A program made the translations under genes and the position numbers. Positions 28,974 to 38,340 of a DNA stretch of 64,000 bases are shown piece after piece. The notes under the pieces are model-generated. The model was not told where the DNA came from. It ran no database searches and saw nothing but the letters and a program-made list of their open reading frames with translations. Origin of the DNA: Lates calcarifer (Eukaryota; Chordata; Actinopteri; Centropomidae); assembly GCF_001640805.2 (NCBI RefSeq), contig NW_026116646.1, positions 1-64,000 on the forward strand, written 5' to 3'. How positions within the stretch are numbered: position 1 is the first letter of the stretch; each line of letters opens with the position of its first letter.

Positions 28974-30375
28974 CCAAATTGTGCATTATCTGACCAGGAA
29001 AAGAATAACTGAGAACTCAGCCACACAAGGCTGAGTTTCTTAATTTCTATTATAATAAACAAGCACAATGGTTGAAACCCATAATTTGCTGTCGGGAGAC
29101 TCTTTCCCTCTTGTGTGCACTGTGAGCAGTCTCAGTGTGTGAATAAGAGGTTTTCAGGCTCATTTAGCTCAGAATGGCCAAATAGTGCATTCTCTGACCA
29201 GGACAAGACAAACTGAGAACTCAGCCACACAGACATGAAAGTTTCTTCCTTGTATTATAATAAACAAGCATAATGGTTGAAACCTATAATTTGCTGTCGG
29301 GAGACTCTTTCCCTCTTGTGTGCACTGTGAGCAGTCTCAGTGTGTGAATAAGAGGTTTTCAGGCTCATTCAGCTCAGAATGGCCAAATAGTGCATTATCT
29401 GACCAGGAAAAGACAAAATGAGACCTCAGCCACACAGACATCAAAGTTTCTTCCTTGTATTATAATAAAGAAGCATAATGGTTGAAACCCATAATTTGCT
29501 GTCGGGAGACTCTTTCCCTCTTGTGTGCACTGTGAGCAGTCTCAGTGTGTGAATAAGAGGTTTTCAGGCTCATTCAGCTCAGAATGGCCAAATAGTGCAT
29601 TCTCTGACCAGGACAAGACAAACTGAGACCTCAGCCACACAGACATGAAAGTTTCTTCCTTGTATTATAATAAAGAAGCATAATGGTTGAAACCCATAAT
29701 TTGCTGTCGGGAGACTCGTTCCCTCTTGTGTGCACTGTGAGCAGTCTCAGTGTGTGAATAAGAGGTTTTCAGGCTCATTCAGCTCAGAATGGCCAAATTG
29801 TGCATTATCTGACCAGGAAAAGAATAACTGAGAACTCAGCCACACAAGGCTGAGTTTCTTAATTTCTATTATAATAAACAAGCACAATGGTTGAAACCCA
29901 TAATTTGCTGTCGGGAGACTCTTTCCCTCTTGTGTGCACTGTGAGCAGTCTCAGTGTGTGAATAAGAGGTTTTCAGGCTCATTTAGCTCAGAATGGCCAA
30001 ATAGTGCATTCTCTGACCAGGACAAGACAAACTGAGAACTCAGCCACACAGACATGAAAGTTTCTTCCTTGTATTATAATAAACAAGCATAATGGTTGAA
30101 ACCTATAATTTGCTGTCGGGAGACTCTTTCCCTCTTGTGTGCACTGTGAGCAGTCTCAGTGTGTGAATAAGAGGTTTTCAGGCTCATTCAGCTCAGAATG
30201 GCCAAATAGTGCATTATCTGACCAGGAAAAGACAAAATGAGACCTCAGCCACACAGACATCAAAGTTTCTTCCTTGTATTATAATAAAGAAGCATAATGG
30301 TTGAAACCCATAATTTGCTGTCGGGAGACTCTTTCCCTCTTGTGTGCACTGTGAGCAGTCTCAGTGTGTGAATAA
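28974..30375. repeat. Three-monomer block duplicated at 819-bp offset
   Basis: About 590 bp from 28,974 recur almost unchanged from 29,793. Shared private variants include CCAAATTGTGCATTATC, GGAAAAGAATAACTGAGAAC, GCATTCTCTGACC and AAACCTATAATTTGC. The offset of 819 bp is four monomers; the fourth monomer differs between the copies. This is a recent local amplification on the array's right shoulder. Confidence 0.85.
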
Positions 30376-30839
30376 GAGGTTTTCGCAGCATTTTGAGGCT
30401 TATTCAACTCAAATAGTGCATTATCTGACCAGGACAAGAAAAACAGACCTCAGCCACACAAGACTGAGTTTCTTAATTTCTATTATAAGAAACACACATA
30501 ATGGTTGAAACCCATAATTTGCTGTCAGGAGACTCTTTCCCTCTTGTGTGCACTGTGAGCAGTCTCAGTGTGTGAATAAGAGGTTTTCAGGCTCATTCAG
30601 CTCAGAATGGCCAAATAGTGCATTATCTGACCAGGACAAGAAAAACTGAGACCTCAGCCACACAAGGCTGAGTTTCTTAATTTCTTTTATAATAAACAAG
30701 CATAATGGTTGAAACCCATAATTTGCTGTCGGGAGACTCTTTCCCTCTTGTGTGCACTGTGAGCAGTCTCAGTGTGTGAATAAGAGGTTTTCAGGCTCAT
30801 TCAGCTCAGAATGGCCAAATAGTGCATTATCTGACAAGG

Positions 30840-31170
30840 ACAAGACAAACTGAGACCTCAGCCACACGGACATGAAAATTTCTTAATTTCTATTATAATA
30901 AACAAACATTGTGGTTGAAACCCATAATTTGCTATCGGGAGACCCTTTCCCTCTTTTGTGCACTGTGAGCAATCTCAGTGTGTCAATAAGAGGTTTTCAG
31001 GCTCATTCGGGTCAGAATGGCCAAATAGTGCATTCTCTGAACAGGACAAGACAAACTGAGAACTCAGCCACACGGAAATGAAAGTTTTTTATTTTTAATA
31101 TTAGTAAACAAGCATTATGGTTGAAACCCATAATTTCCTGTCGGGAGACCATTTGCCTCTTTTGTTCCTC
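30840..31170. repeat. Degenerate edge of the satellite array
   Basis: The last one to two monomers carry many substitutions not seen inside the array, for example GAGACCCTTTCCCTCTTTTG, CACACGGAAATGAAAG, TCATTCGGGTCAGAATGG and AATATTAGTAAACAAGCATT. The final unit breaks off after GGGAGACCATTTGCCTC. Edge decay is expected where unequal exchange no longer homogenises the units. Confidence 0.9.
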
Positions 31171-31180
31171 TTTTGTGGAT

Positions 31181-31207
31181 GACTGCTCTACCTCCTGAGC
31201 CACAGCC
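31181..31207 (-). mobile_element. Short tRNA-derived SINE head at the array boundary
   Basis: On the minus strand this reads GGCTGTGGCTCAGGAGGTAG followed by AGCAGTC. It matches the pol III A-box region of the full SINE at 53,893-54,136. Only the 5' head, about 27-35 bp, is visible; no B box or tail follows, and on the minus strand the sequence runs straight into satellite. It could be a truncated SINE or a relic of the satellite's ancestor. Confidence 0.65.
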
Positions 31208-34200
31208 AAAATTAAAACAATTTTACATTCTTCAGGTTTTCAGTGGTAGTAAATAAGTTGCAGTAGACAAGAAATTTGTTTGTGACCACTCTTTGAACTC
31301 TCTCACAGGACATTCAGGTAGTACTGATGTCAACAGGTTTTTTTTTCCCTCTTAGTGAAAGTGTCTCAAATAATCTTTGTTTTCAGTAAAAGTAACTCAA
31401 AGTTAACAAATGGATTGTTTTTAGGAAGTAATTTTAAAACACTAAAAGAAAACCATGTTTCAGTTCCTATTCTTCCGGTTTTCCGTTTTTGCACAAGGAA
31501 TTTGTATGTGAAACCTGCAGTTTATGTTCCTCCCATTGTGCTGTGCTAGTGGACTTGTATATATGACTTCTATGGAACTTGCTTGGAGCCTGAAACCATG
31601 GATGTATTCACAGAAATGGCAATAGCAAGCAACGGTGAAATTCATATTTATGTTGAGCATTAATTTATTGTGATGATGGAGGGGAAACCATCCAGTTATT
31701 ATTCATCTGAGAGTTTTATTATAGCTGACAAACAGATTGGGCTTTCCACAATAAATCATAACCAGGCAAGAATATTTAGTTTGAACTGTCTTTTTTGAGA
31801 TGCACTTTTTATAATGAAAAATCAATCCTGTATGTGACCTTTAATGTTATTATAGGGCTTTACAAAGAATTTCTTACCTTTGGAAAAGATAAAATGGCAT
31901 TTTGAAAGTTGTGCAGCACTAACAAGCATAATCATAATCATTTGTAGTGAAACATTTTTCTTCCTTTATATTTTGTCTTTTGCCATTTGTTAACATTTTC
32001 ATGTATTTTTAAAAGACACTGTTGAATATCAAATTGTATTTAATATAGAAGAAGTAAAAGAAGTAGAAGTAAAAAACACTGCAGAAAATCTGGAGGTGAA
32101 GCTCCTTTATTTGTGATTATTACGTGAGCTTTATGTACTTTGGGATAGCTAAGCTAAGTATGCCAAATGTATTGTGGGTCCATCATGGAACATTTTACAT
32201 GGATTTGTTTTGGTTTATTCTTGTATTTTTCCTTAAACATGGCCTTAAAACATGCCAGGGCAGAGAAGCAGAAAGAGAAAAGGCTCATGATGAGAGCCGC
32301 AACGGATGATGTTGGGAAAATTACCCTCCCAGAAAGCTTAATATAGAGGACTATGTTCTTATAGATCCACATTACAACACAGTACAGTGCAGTCTCATGG
32401 TTTATCTGCAGGGGGCAGTAGAGCTCCATGGAACAAGGTAACATTTTCAGTGGTGATGAACTGAAATCATCACAGAGAGTAAAGTGAATTCTAACATGAG
32501 AGTCAATTTAAAACACAAAAATATATGTGAAGTTGGAAACATTGCAGGTGAGTGTGAGCCTGTCTTGCTTTACTATCAAGGCAAAGTAGTAAAACAAGTG
32601 AATTGACATGAATGAAGACCAGTTAAGCCATTTTAAAAACACAATAATGCTGTTAAATTCCTGCACTTTTAAGATTAGGGCAGACTTTGGCTTTCTGTTA
32701 TAGTATATTGGCCCACAGATCTTCTAGATTAGAGTTGGGATGCATTATAAGTGATCATGATTTGTCGCAGAACAGCTTTGCTCCTGCCCTTACTTTCCTG
32801 GAACATCATTCATACCAGATTGCACTTCAGAGGATTACATAATAGTCTTTTTCTCAAACCTCTGAAGCAATTAGACTAGCTGCAGTTTTCCTTTCTGGCT
32901 TTGGCAGCTGAAACAGTTTCTACTGTTCAAACTGTATAAAAAAGAAAGAAAGAATTAAATAAAAAAAAACCTCAGTAGTCCAGGAATTGAACTGGTAACC
33001 AAGTGGTTATGGAGTGAGTTCTAAAAACACACAGGACACAGTTGTTAGCATAGAGCAAGACAGAAAATAAGAAGAAAGGTAAGTTAACAGTCCCTGTGGA
33101 GCCAGTGTAACACTTTGATCATCATGACCAGAGCCATTTCTAGCTTTTTGGAGGCCCTATGCAAAAAATAGTTTGGACTGTGTTTTTGAATAACACAACA
33201 TACCTCAGATTACAAAACCTTTCTGCCATTAATGTTTGGATAAATTAACATAAGCAACATTAGCATAATCAGATATTTCTCACTCACCCTACCCTGAATG
33301 AGTCTTAACTAGTGTTGAGCGAATACAGGCACAGCTGGGTTTGTAAAAAGTGTATATAAGACATTTATCTCCTTGGAAAGTCACCTTTTGTCTGTACAGA
33401 CCATCCCATGAATTCTGTGCACTGATATGTCTAGTTTAAAAACTTCTTGTAGCAAGACTGAGTGTTAAACCAGAATGAGATAAGCCACACATACCAGCTG
33501 CCCTGTACAACCATATGGAGGACAGAATTAAAACTAGATCATGCATTTCCTGAAGAAAATACAGTGTGACTGCTGACAGCTCTTGCAGCTTGCTTGCAGC
33601 TGCTGCACCATGTTTTATTTAATTAAAGACAATTATACAAATGTCCAACTCTATTTTCACTTTACTGGATAAATCTGTGAAAGTGCAATTCAGTACAAAT
33701 GGTAAATTAAATTGAAAACAGTCTTAACTTTTGTTTCTTGGGTTCTCCAAATTGGTTGTGTCCCAAGTTTGGTGAAGACTGGATGAAACATGGAGACTGG
33801 AAAGTGAAAAATATGTATTGATAATAAGTTAAAAGCGAGAGAAAATCCACAGATATATATTTTTTCTCAGACACATCAGGATAAATCTCAAACCATCAAT
33901 AACTATATATCACAGTTGACCCATATACATACACTACACCACCCCAAGTTTAACTAGAGGGGAATTGAACAATCAGAGACTGAAAGAAAATGAAAAGACT
34001 CTGTTTTGCACTGGAAATCGAAAAACAAAAATGCAGTAATGATATATAGAGAAACATCCTTCAGTTGAAGGGAATAATATGGGCTCCTAACATATAATGT
34101 TACTGCAGTTTGAATTACTACTTACATAACAGTAATACATCAACTTTTTTGTCCCGTTTTACATTGTTTATTTATTTACTAAAATTATTTACTCAACTAA

Positions 34201-34227
34201 GTTTGGATCAACTGCAAATCTGAAACC
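31208..34227. other. Non-coding stretch with no recognised element
   Basis: I see no convincing exon, RNA gene or repeat family in this AT-rich stretch. It includes small purine-rich simple tracts near 32,048-32,075 and 32,938-32,970. Around 33,125-33,180 a segment (CTAGCTTTTTGGAGGCCCTA) loosely resembles one near 61,545, but the match is too short to call. Confidence 0.5.
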
Positions 34228-34257
34228 CACCACTACCTCCCCTAAGAGGTAGTGGTG
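34228..34257. repeat. Perfect 12-bp inverted repeat (hairpin)
   Basis: CACCACTACCTC is followed by the 6-base spacer CCCTAA and its exact reverse complement GAGGTAGTGGTG. The stem is perfect over 12 bp. No transposon termini or RNA gene are recognised around it. Confidence 0.85.
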
Positions 34258-34474
34258 TCTCAGTTTCTTTTTGGGGAGTTAGTGGGTTAGTGTAGGAAAA
34301 CAAAACTTTATAAATCAAAACAGTCTTTTCAATATTTTCTCACTGAGTGCTTTTGTAAAGCTATACTCCCTAACATGGGTCAAAGATTAATCAGTTTGAA
34401 TTGAGAAACACAGCATGTTACATCTTAAACTGATGAATTCTGGCTGAAATAAATGACTGAAATGCACTCAACAG

Positions 34475-34672
34475 CCACTTCATTAGGTACACCTGTTGAG
34501 CTTCTCATTAATGCAAATATCTTATCATCCAATCACATGGCAGTAACTCAATGCACTTAGGTATGTAGACATGGTCAAACAGGTTGCCTTGACCATGTCA
34601 AGCATCAGAATGGGGAGGAAAGATGATTTAAGTGAACATGGCATGGTTGTTGGTGCAGACTGGTCTGAGTAT
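34475..34672 (+). mobile_element. Tc1-like transposon, degraded 5' end (CACTTCATTAGGTACACC family)
   Basis: The segment begins CCACTTCATTAGGTACACCT, a terminus widespread in teleost genomes. It continues through a leader to an ATG at 34,610 that opens a transposase-like N-terminus (MGRKDDLSEHGMVVGA). In this family that region is the start of the paired-like helix-turn-helix DNA-binding domain. Here residues are missing between DLS and GMVVGA, and the frame fails after about 20 codons. The DDE catalytic domain and the other terminus are absent. Family recognition is from memory of common fish Tc1/mariner repeats. Confidence 0.8.
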
Positions 34673-34859
34673 GTATAAAAAGCTAATCTGTTCAAATACA
34701 CATCCTCATCCTGTTGACACTCATAAGGTGTATATACATTAAGGATAATAAACTCTTTACAATTAAACTTGTACAGCAACAACCAGTCACATTCTGTCCT
34801 CATGATATGACATATCAATGTCCAATCTTTTATGTCACAAGATAGCTATATCCTTCCTC

Positions 34860-35420
34860 TCATTATTTGCATAGTAAGATCAGTTGTGGATTCACTAGCC
34901 CCATGGAAATAATCATTACATCACAGCTGCAGTTCCACCAGGGTTCTCACTTTGGTTCACGGTGGCAGCCCGCACTCCTCTATCAACCCCAGGGCCAGCT
35001 CCATACAAGCCACAGAGGGCAGGACATCACTCAAGTCTCTAGTGTTTCCTGACAAGAGTATTGTCTTGTATTGTTGTGCTTTGTACTTACACCTGTTTCC
35101 TTATGGTGTAGTTTTCACCTAGATTGCAGCTGCTGTCTGCCTCTGCTGTTTTCTCACTTGCTTTGCTGCTTTTACCCTTCCATGCCTTTCACCTGCTCCA
35201 AGCCTCTGGTCCCTGCTGCTCTCTCAAGCCATTCCATTCACCTGCCACTGCCTGCTGGTCCTCATCCCCCTCATTTGCCCCTTACAATTCCTTGGCTTCA
35301 CCTGGTACTCCCCATGCCTCACCATCTCCCCACAATAGACTGCCTTCATTGAACATTAAAACCACTAACCTTTACTCTCCGTTTCTGTGTCTGCTCAGGG
35401 CTCCTTAAACTAACTGTTTT
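34860..35420 (+). mobile_element. CT-rich retroelement-like 3' segment
   Basis: A strongly pyrimidine-biased block (about 35,100-35,345) leads to ATTAAAACCACTAACC and then TTCTGTGTCTGCTCAGGGCT at 35,383-35,402. Such CT-rich tracts ending in an AATAAA-like signal and a GTGTCTGCTC phrase are common at 3' ends or LTRs of fish retrotransposons. No coding domain is visible, and the overlapping Pro/Ser/Leu-rich frames are products of composition. It could be ordinary CT-rich DNA. Confidence 0.35.
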
Positions 35421-36548
35421 CTAGATGTAACAGATGGGGCACAAATCCAGGCAAATGCTATCAAATAGGAGCACTTTTTTACGTCCATTCACCACTCTAA
35501 CCTTGTCACCATTAACACTCATACATTACTACAGAATGGTGTCAGTGAATAAAAATAGCCATTACAAATTTTGCAAGATTTTTTTTTCACTGTCTAGTAT
35601 TGTTTGTGTGTCTTGGTTGATCTGTAAAGCTGACAGGAATACTTGCTGGCCGCAAAAAAGCAAGCTTTCTATAGATCTTCATATAGACAAGTTCTTCACA
35701 AGTTTTGAATTGCTGCGGTTCTCCTTCCACAAGGGATTTTTATTAAAACAGACAATCCTTTCCCTCTTCCACTGAAAAAACAGCTCAGCAAATGGGTTTC
35801 CATATCGTTCTTCTTTCTTTCCTGCCTCTTTGCTCCAACTATTTAGAGCATACATCTCTCTCCTGAATGAGGGCAGCAGGGAAACAGAGCAGGAGCAATA
35901 GTTGTAGCTAATAGCAGGGAGGAAAGCTTCACAGTCCTGACCAACAAGAGCTCACCAACCTTTGTTAACTATAAGACTGTATTGTCAAACAGCTTTGGTG
36001 GTGCCTCAGTACGCTATGGAAATTTATCTCTTCAGACTTGGTGCACTGTATTGTAACAATGCAGTGGAAACTGCTGACTCATGTGAATGTCTACTGCTGA
36101 GTATGGTGTGTTAATATTCTGCAAAAAGCTTTGAAAGCAAAGACATTAAAATAATCTGTTGAACATCACTGCATTGGCTAAAAACAAAAAATGTGAAAAA
36201 AGACAAATTTATCAATAAACAAATACACAAATACATATTCTTATGTTTATCAGGCTGAAATAAATAATAAAGAAATAAAGAACCAATCACACACACACAC
36301 ACACACACAATAAAATACTTTACAATATCTCATTGGTGGCTATTGTACAATTGTTATGTATTCTCAGAGTGCAATGATCATTCTGTGCATTTTGACAGGT
36401 AAACATAAATGCTTGGGGTAGGTGGGCATTATCAGGAATCCACATGCTAACAGTAAGTTATTCTCAGGATGTCTCAATAATTCTAGCCTCCAGTTGTTTG
36501 AAATGCTGCAGTGCAAGTACTGACACAAACTAGAAGGTCTGTATTTCT
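35421..36548. other. Non-coding stretch, nothing recognised except a CA tract
   Basis: No exon or known repeat family is seen. A (CA)n microsatellite lies at 36,288-36,309. Confidence 0.5.
36288..36309. repeat. (CA)n microsatellite
   Basis: Eleven uninterrupted CA repeats. Confidence 0.97.
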
Positions 36549-36660
36549 TTGCATTGGCTCCCTGTAAAATCCATAATTGAATTCAGAATCCTTCATCCCC
36601 CTGTTGAAAGCCCTTAGTGACTAAGCTCATTTGTACCTTAAAGACCTCATAGTACATTAT
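36549..36660 (+). mobile_element. L2-type LINE ORF2 C-terminus, left fragment
   Basis: TTGCATTGGCTCCCTGTAAA translates to the LHWLPVK motif. It is followed by an IEFRIL-like phrase and then a degraded stretch ending in TTAAAGACCTCATAGTACAT (LKDLIVHY). This matches the ORF at 41,911-42,402 (LHWLPVKSRIEFKILLLTYK ... YLKELIIPYN). It stops abruptly at the LTR-like repeat that begins at 36,661. The continuation is at 37,319. Confidence 0.8.
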
Positions 36661-37240
36661 TGTGGGGCCACAGCCCACCCACAAATTGGCTCCTTTTGTT
36701 CCACAGACAAAAGAGAGCCATTGAATTCAGTCTCCCAGGGTCCTTCACCTTTTCACACCTGGGTGTAAAATCCCCCAACTCCAGCTACAATTGGTCACTG
36801 TATGGTCCAGGACCCATAATATCACCAGGCCATACAAAACTAGATGCCCAGTTTTGCTAGCCCTCATTGTCTCTCCTTAGCCAACTCATTTATAGAGGAG
36901 TTGCCTCTCTCTCTCTGCTCTGATCACCAAGCCAGCAGGAGTTTGCTGTCCTTATCAACAAAGCTCGCTGACCTCCACAAGACCTGCCTGAAGCAAAAAC
37001 CTGCACTAGACTGAACTTTGGTAGTGACACAAGAGCCTACCAAAGGATTTAAGACAGACCAAACACTAGCAGGCATGACAGAAAGTTTGCCAGATGGGTT
37101 TGCCACCAAAAGGAGCCAGAAAGCATAGTTAGCATCAACCAGCTAACTCTGCAAGGAGAACAAAGAAACAGATCTCCTCAACATGCCAGGACAACTGCAG
37201 TTTACTGGACCTTAAACACAAACAGGCAGTGTCTTTAATG
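36661..37240 (+). mobile_element. Dispersed LTR-like repeat, copy 1 (truncated)
   Basis: This block aligns along its length with 56,600-57,360. Shared landmarks in order are GGCTCCTTTTGTTC, GAATTCAGTCTCCCAG, GTCCTTCACCTTTTCACA, GGTCACTGTATGG, CTGCACT(A/G)GACTGAACTT, GCCTACCAAA, CTAACTCTGCAAGGAGAACA, GATCTCCTCAACA and CCAGGACAACTGCAGTTTA. Copy 1 lacks the downstream part present in copy 2. It sits between two halves of an L2-type LINE, so it inserted there, apparently with loss of about 130 bp of the LINE. Confidence 0.8.
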
Positions 37241-37318
37241 TAAATAAGATGTTCTTTATATAATAATGAATTAATTATATTCATTATTTGTAATATTAAT
37301 ATTTGTCATAATTTTCTC

Positions 37319-37500
37319 ATGTGGAACTAGCTCCCATTTTGGGTTTTGGATGTAGACACCTTCTCTACATTAATGATTATGATTAAAACTTTCCTCTTTG
37401 ATAAACCTTATAGTTAAGGCTGGTTCAGGTGAACCCTGAACTATCTCTTAGTTATCCTGCTATATGCTGAGGCTGCTGTGGCGCCATTCCCATGACACAT
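37319..37500 (+). mobile_element. L2-type LINE ORF2 C-terminus and 3' UTR, right fragment
   Basis: GTGGAACTAGCTCCCATTTT corresponds to the WNxLPVW motif of the intact copy at 41,911-42,402. AAAACTTTCCTCTTTGATAA corresponds to the closing KTFLFD. The stop and start of the 3' UTR (GTTAAGGCTGGTTCAGGTGA) follow. The fragment continues the piece ending at 36,660 after the LTR-like insertion. An AT-rich spacer of about 78 bp separates it from the repeat. Confidence 0.78.
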
Positions 37501-37984
37501 AGAGCACTTCCCCTCTCTTCTTCTCTCTCACCATGCATTAATATCATACTACTGCATATCACTCATTTTGTTTTATTATTATTAATAATTGGTGCAGCTA
37601 TCATTGCTGCTGTTATTAATAACAGTATAACACATATGAGTTCCACTATTATTATCATTCTGACAACCAGTCTGTCAGCACTTTTTTAATGGAATATATA
37701 CAGCTGTTCCTGGAGTCTGGGACAGACATGTGTGTTTCGCCCTTCTCCACTTAACAAGACTGTTTACTCCCAGCCTCATCGGCTTTCACAGCTGCAGCAA
37801 AAGATTTAGCCAGTGACAGGTCACTTTGTTGAGCACAGCTGACTGCACCTCGCGTCGATGGCAGTGGGAGCGTTTTAATGGTCTCTGTGTTATCTTTAGA
37901 CCTTTATAAACTGTAGCTTACTGAATCACCAGTAGGGGGCAACCTGTCCTCACATAAAACAGATTCACACAGAGAGTTGGACTA
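37501..37984. other. Non-coding stretch with a 16-bp perfect palindrome
   Basis: Probably includes the remaining LINE 3' UTR at the left. A self-complementary CTGTTATTAATAACAG lies at 37,610-37,625 within ATT-rich simple sequence. Nothing else is recognised. Confidence 0.5.
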
Positions 37985-38340
37985 GTTCACATACTGGGCA
38001 CAGTCCTGTTCTGATTCAGCAATATCAACAGGAGCAGGACAAACTTTACTCCCAGCAATATCGTTTCCCATCATTAAATCTATGCCACCAAGACCGAAAC
38101 GGGAGCAAACAGCCACAGGAAAGAAACCAGTAACCAAACTTGACTCTGTGGACACGGTGAAGCAGCGTTGACATGGAGCACATTCCTATCACTTTTACAA
38201 GTGCGCTCGCTTCCCACATCAACCACTAGACTGGCCGGTTCAGTGGTTGACAGCTCCAGAAAAATACCTCTCTCAACCAACCCAACTGGGATGTTGGCTT
38301 TAGCTCCTTTTTCACCAGAAACTTAGTTGCGGGAACACCG
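37985..38340 (-). pseudogene. Ty3/Gypsy retrotransposon pol fragment (protease to RT linker)
   Basis: The minus strand encodes PVAVCSRFGLGGIDLMMGND followed by IAGSKVCPAP. The phrase hGNDxAGxKVxPxP is characteristic of the segment after the protease in fish Gypsy polyproteins. It then runs through a short acidic stretch to a stop near 37,990. Upstream on the same strand (toward 38,340) a frame reads VPATK-like and NIPVGLVERGIFLEL-like phrases, but several frameshifts separate the pieces. No reverse transcriptase or integrase follows. The neighbouring 38,341-38,700 may be more of the same element but I cannot prove it. Confidence 0.6.

Larger units (their letters stand above)
1..31170. repeat. 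Tandem satellite array, monomer about 204 bp, about 150 copies
   Basis: A head-to-tail array with no other sequence inserted runs from the window edge to about 31,170. Each unit carries the same landmarks in the same order: ATAGTGCATTATCTGACC, then CTGAGACCTCAGCCACAC, then ATAATGGTTGAAACCCATAA, then TTTGCTGTCGGGAGACTC, then CTTGTGTGCACTGTGAGC, ending AATAAGAGGTTTTC. Nineteen consecutive units early in the array average about 203 bp, and units in the last 8 kb average about 204.8 bp. I do not recognise the family by name. Size, purity and absence of interspersed elements fit a centromeric or pericentromeric satellite, but that is inference. Open frames seen on the minus strand are an accident of the repeat. 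The array is cut by the window start, so its full length is unknown. Confidence 0.98.

Noticed and set aside
1..31170. Possible CRISPR array
   Set aside because: The repeated unit is continuous with no unique spacers, is about 204 bp long, and the host DNA is vertebrate.
1..31170. CENP-B box in the satellite
   Set aside because: The CGGGA in TTTGCTGTCGGGAGA recalls the box end, but the required TTCG and central A are not at the right spacing.
1..31170. tRNA-like A and B boxes inside the regular monomer
   Set aside because: TGTGGCTGAGGTCTCAG and GGGTTTCAACCA on the minus strand resemble box motifs, but they are in the wrong order and spacing for a pol III promoter.
33120..33185. Possible repeat shared with 61,540-61,585
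   Set aside because: The similarity is limited to a few short words and could be chance.
35071..35408. Overlapping plus-strand frames rich in Pro, Ser and Leu
   Set aside because: They follow from the CT-rich composition and overlap in different frames.
36111..36308. Minus-strand frame starting MCVCVCV
   Set aside because: It starts inside a CA microsatellite and has no other support.
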